Source: Opitutus sp. (GTDB lineage: Bacteria; Verrucomicrobiota; Verrucomicrobiia; Opitutales; Opitutaceae). Taken from it: a DNA stretch of 64,000 bases. The stretch is from assembly GCA_024707325.1 (NCBI GenBank), contig JANPZY010000001.1:186001-250000 (forward strand). Reading direction: 5' to 3'. This document shows, piece after piece, positions 62,506 to 64,000 of the stretch (its first letter is position 1; every line of letters starts with the position of its first letter). Position numbers and translations under genes: made by a program. Under the pieces are notes generated by a model. It did no database searches. It was not told where the DNA came from and saw only the letters and a list, made by a program, of their open reading frames with translations.

Positions 62506-64000
62506 ATGATCACTCGTCTCCCTTGGTTCAAAACCCTCCTCTTCGGCTGCCTCGGTGCCGTTGCCAGCGCTCCGGTCTTCAGCGCGGTCGCCGACATTCG
62601 CACACCGCCGCCTCCGCCGACACCGCGTATTAACGGTCCGACGATCTTCGGCGTCCGCCCGGGCTCGCCGTTTCTCTACACGATTCCCGTCACCGGCGAA
62701 CGACCGATCAACTACGCGGTGGACAATCTTCCGGCCGGGCTGTCCGTCGACTCGGCGACCGGACGTATCACCGGCAGCATTACAAAGCCCGGCGAATATC
62801 AGGTCGTTTTCCGCGCAAGCAACAAACTCGGAAAAGCCGAGAAGAAGTTCCGCATCGTCGTCGGCGAAAAGATCGCCCTCACCCCGCCGCTCGGCTGGAA
62901 CAGCTGGAACTCCTGGGCCGCGTCTGTCGATCAGGACAAGGTCATGCGCTCCGCGCGCATGCTCATCTCCTCCGGCCTCGCCAACCACGGCTGGACCTAC
63001 GTCAACATTGACGACACGTGGCAGGGCGAGCGCGGCGGCCCGCATTTCGCGATCCTCGGCAACGAGAAGTTTCCCGACATGAAGAAACTCTGCGACGACA
63101 TCCACGCGCTCGGGCTCAAGATCGGCATCTACTCGTCGCCGTGGGTCACCACCTACGCGGGTTATCGCGGGGGTTCCAGCGACACGCCCGACGGCGCGTG
63201 GACGCGAATCGAGAGTTACACCGAATACAAAGCCAACCATCGCCTCGGGAAATATACCTTCGAGCAAAACGACGCCAAGCAATGGGCCGAGTGGGGCTTC
63301 GACTACCTGAAATACGACTGGAATCCCAACGACATCGCGCACACCAAAGCCATGGCCGAGGCGCTGCGCGCGACGGGTCGCGACATCGTCTTCAGCCTCT
63401 CCAACACCGCGCCGTTCGACGACGTGGCCGAGCTCGCCAAATACGCCAACGCGTGGCGCACCACCGGCGACATCGTCGATGCGTGGACTCCGCCCACGCC
63501 CGAACCGTGGCAAAATTCCGTCTCCGAGATCGGTTTCAATCAGGACAAATGGGTGCCCTACGGCGGCCCCGGCCACTGGAACGATCCCGACATGCTCGTC
63601 GTCGGCTGGGTGGGTTGGGGACCGAAACTTCACCCGACGAATCTCACGCCCGCGCAGCAGTATTCGCACATCAGCCTCTGGGCCCTGCTCGCATCGCCGC
63701 TTCTCATCGGTTGCGACCTCGAGCGCCTCGACGAATTCACGCTCAATCTGCTGACCAATGACGAGGTCCTCGCGATCAACCAAGACGCGCTCGGCCACAC
63801 CGCGCATCGCATTGCCACGATTGGCTCGGTGGACGTCTATCGTAAGCAACTCGAAGACGGTGGCGTCGCGATCGGCTTCTTCAACCGCGGCGAAACCACG
63901 CAGAGCTTCCCGGTGCAGTTCGAGCGCCTCGGTCTCCCTGGTCCGCGCCACGTGCGCGATGTCTGGCGCCAGAAGGATCTCGCCACCTTCACCGACGGGC
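62506..64000 (+). CDS. secreted GH27 alpha-galactosidase, 3' end beyond window
   Basis: At least 498 residues, no stop before the window ends. A signal peptide (about 1-26, LPWFKTLLFGCLGAVASAP), then a putative-Ig (He_PIG) domain at about 40-120 (AVDNLPAGLSVDSATGRITG), then a GH27 barrel: LTPPLGWNSWNSWAASVDQD, YVNIDDTWQGERGG, GFDYLKYDWNPND with the nucleophile Asp271, and GGPGHWNDPDMLVVGW with the acid/base Asp. Expected to release terminal alpha-galactose (or a related sugar) from oligo- or polysaccharides. Controlled probably by the divergent AraC regulator. Confidence 0.93.
   Translation, partial: MITRLPWFKTLLFGCLGAVASAPVFSAVADIRTPPPPPTPRINGPTIFGVRPGSPFLYTIPVTGERPINYAVDNLPAGLSVDSATGRITGSITKPGEYQVVFRASNKLGKAEKKFRIVVGEKIALTPPLGWNSWNSWAASVDQDKVMRSARMLISSGLANHGWTYVNIDDTWQGERGGPHFAILGNEKFPDMKKLCDDIHALGLKIGIYSSPWVTTYAGYRGGSSDTPDGAWTRIESYTEYKANHRLGKYTFEQNDAKQWAEWGFDYLKYDWNPNDIAHTKAMAEALRATGRDIVFSLSNTAPFDDVAELAKYANAWRTTGDIVDAWTPPTPEPWQNSVSEIGFNQDKWVPYGGPGHWNDPDMLVVGWVGWGPKLHPTNLTPAQQYSHISLWALLASPLLIGCDLERLDEFTLNLLTNDEVLAINQDALGHTAHRIATIGSVDVYRKQLEDGGVAIGFFNRGETTQSFPVQFERLGLPGPRHVRDVWRQKDLATFTDG

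Noticed and set aside
62428..63951. 507-codon minus-strand open frame
   Set aside because: Antisense to the GH27 alpha-galactosidase, whose catalytic motifs are clear.

Overview
The window looks like chromosome of a high-GC Verrucomicrobium, most likely of the Opitutaceae/Opitutales. This is inferred from the combination of a PEP-CTERM protein, secreted glycoside hydrolases with Ig-like domains, Ala/Lys-rich tails on ribosomal proteins and overall base composition. No 16S gene is present to prove it.

Layout. 1-14.9 kb is an accessory and metabolic region: a Dps ferritin, a zinc-ribbon protein, a PepSY membrane protein, a translationally coupled amidohydrolase / Rieske oxygenase / purine-type permease operon, an OPT transporter, a large secreted glycosidase, a tiny basic protein, a PLD-type cardiolipin synthase and a TVP38/DedA-like membrane protein. 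15.0-17.4 kb is a complete IS66-family element with perfect 23-bp ends and an exact 8-bp target duplication. 17.5-49.7 kb is one uninterrupted translation and transcription supercluster on the minus strand: tRNA-Thr, tuf, tRNA-Trp, secE, nusG, rplKAJL, rpoBC, the str genes, the S10 and spc genes, secY, a degenerate adenylate kinase, map and the alpha genes, ending at rplQ and a strong terminator. 49.8-54.3 kb is a TPR protein/ExbB/ExbD/TonB-like energy-transduction operon. 54.4-58.4 kb holds LemA, DUF4870, M48 protease and NERD genes. 58.6-64 kb holds a PEP-CTERM protein, a hypothetical gene, SufE, TatD and an AraC regulator divergent from a GH27 alpha-galactosidase that runs off the window.

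Most notable. (1) A degenerate but strictly 22-bp-phased tandem repeat family occurs at four loci. Three arrays abut or contain stop codons at gene 3' ends, and one lies inside the coding region of the M48 protease. The IS66 element inserted inside one array, and removing it with one target copy restores the 22-bp phase exactly. (2) A P-loop-less adenylate kinase homologue sits at the canonical adk position between secY and map. (3) Ten single-base indels break reading frames, several in essential single-copy genes (rpoA, rpoB, rpsL, rplO, rplN, rpsN). They almost certainly come from sequencing or assembly and not from pseudogenisation, and correcting one base restores a full-length product each time. 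(4) The str-operon upstream region contains a candidate structured small RNA between two strong terminators. (5) Hairpin-forming intergenic repeats occur inside the ribosomal supercluster.
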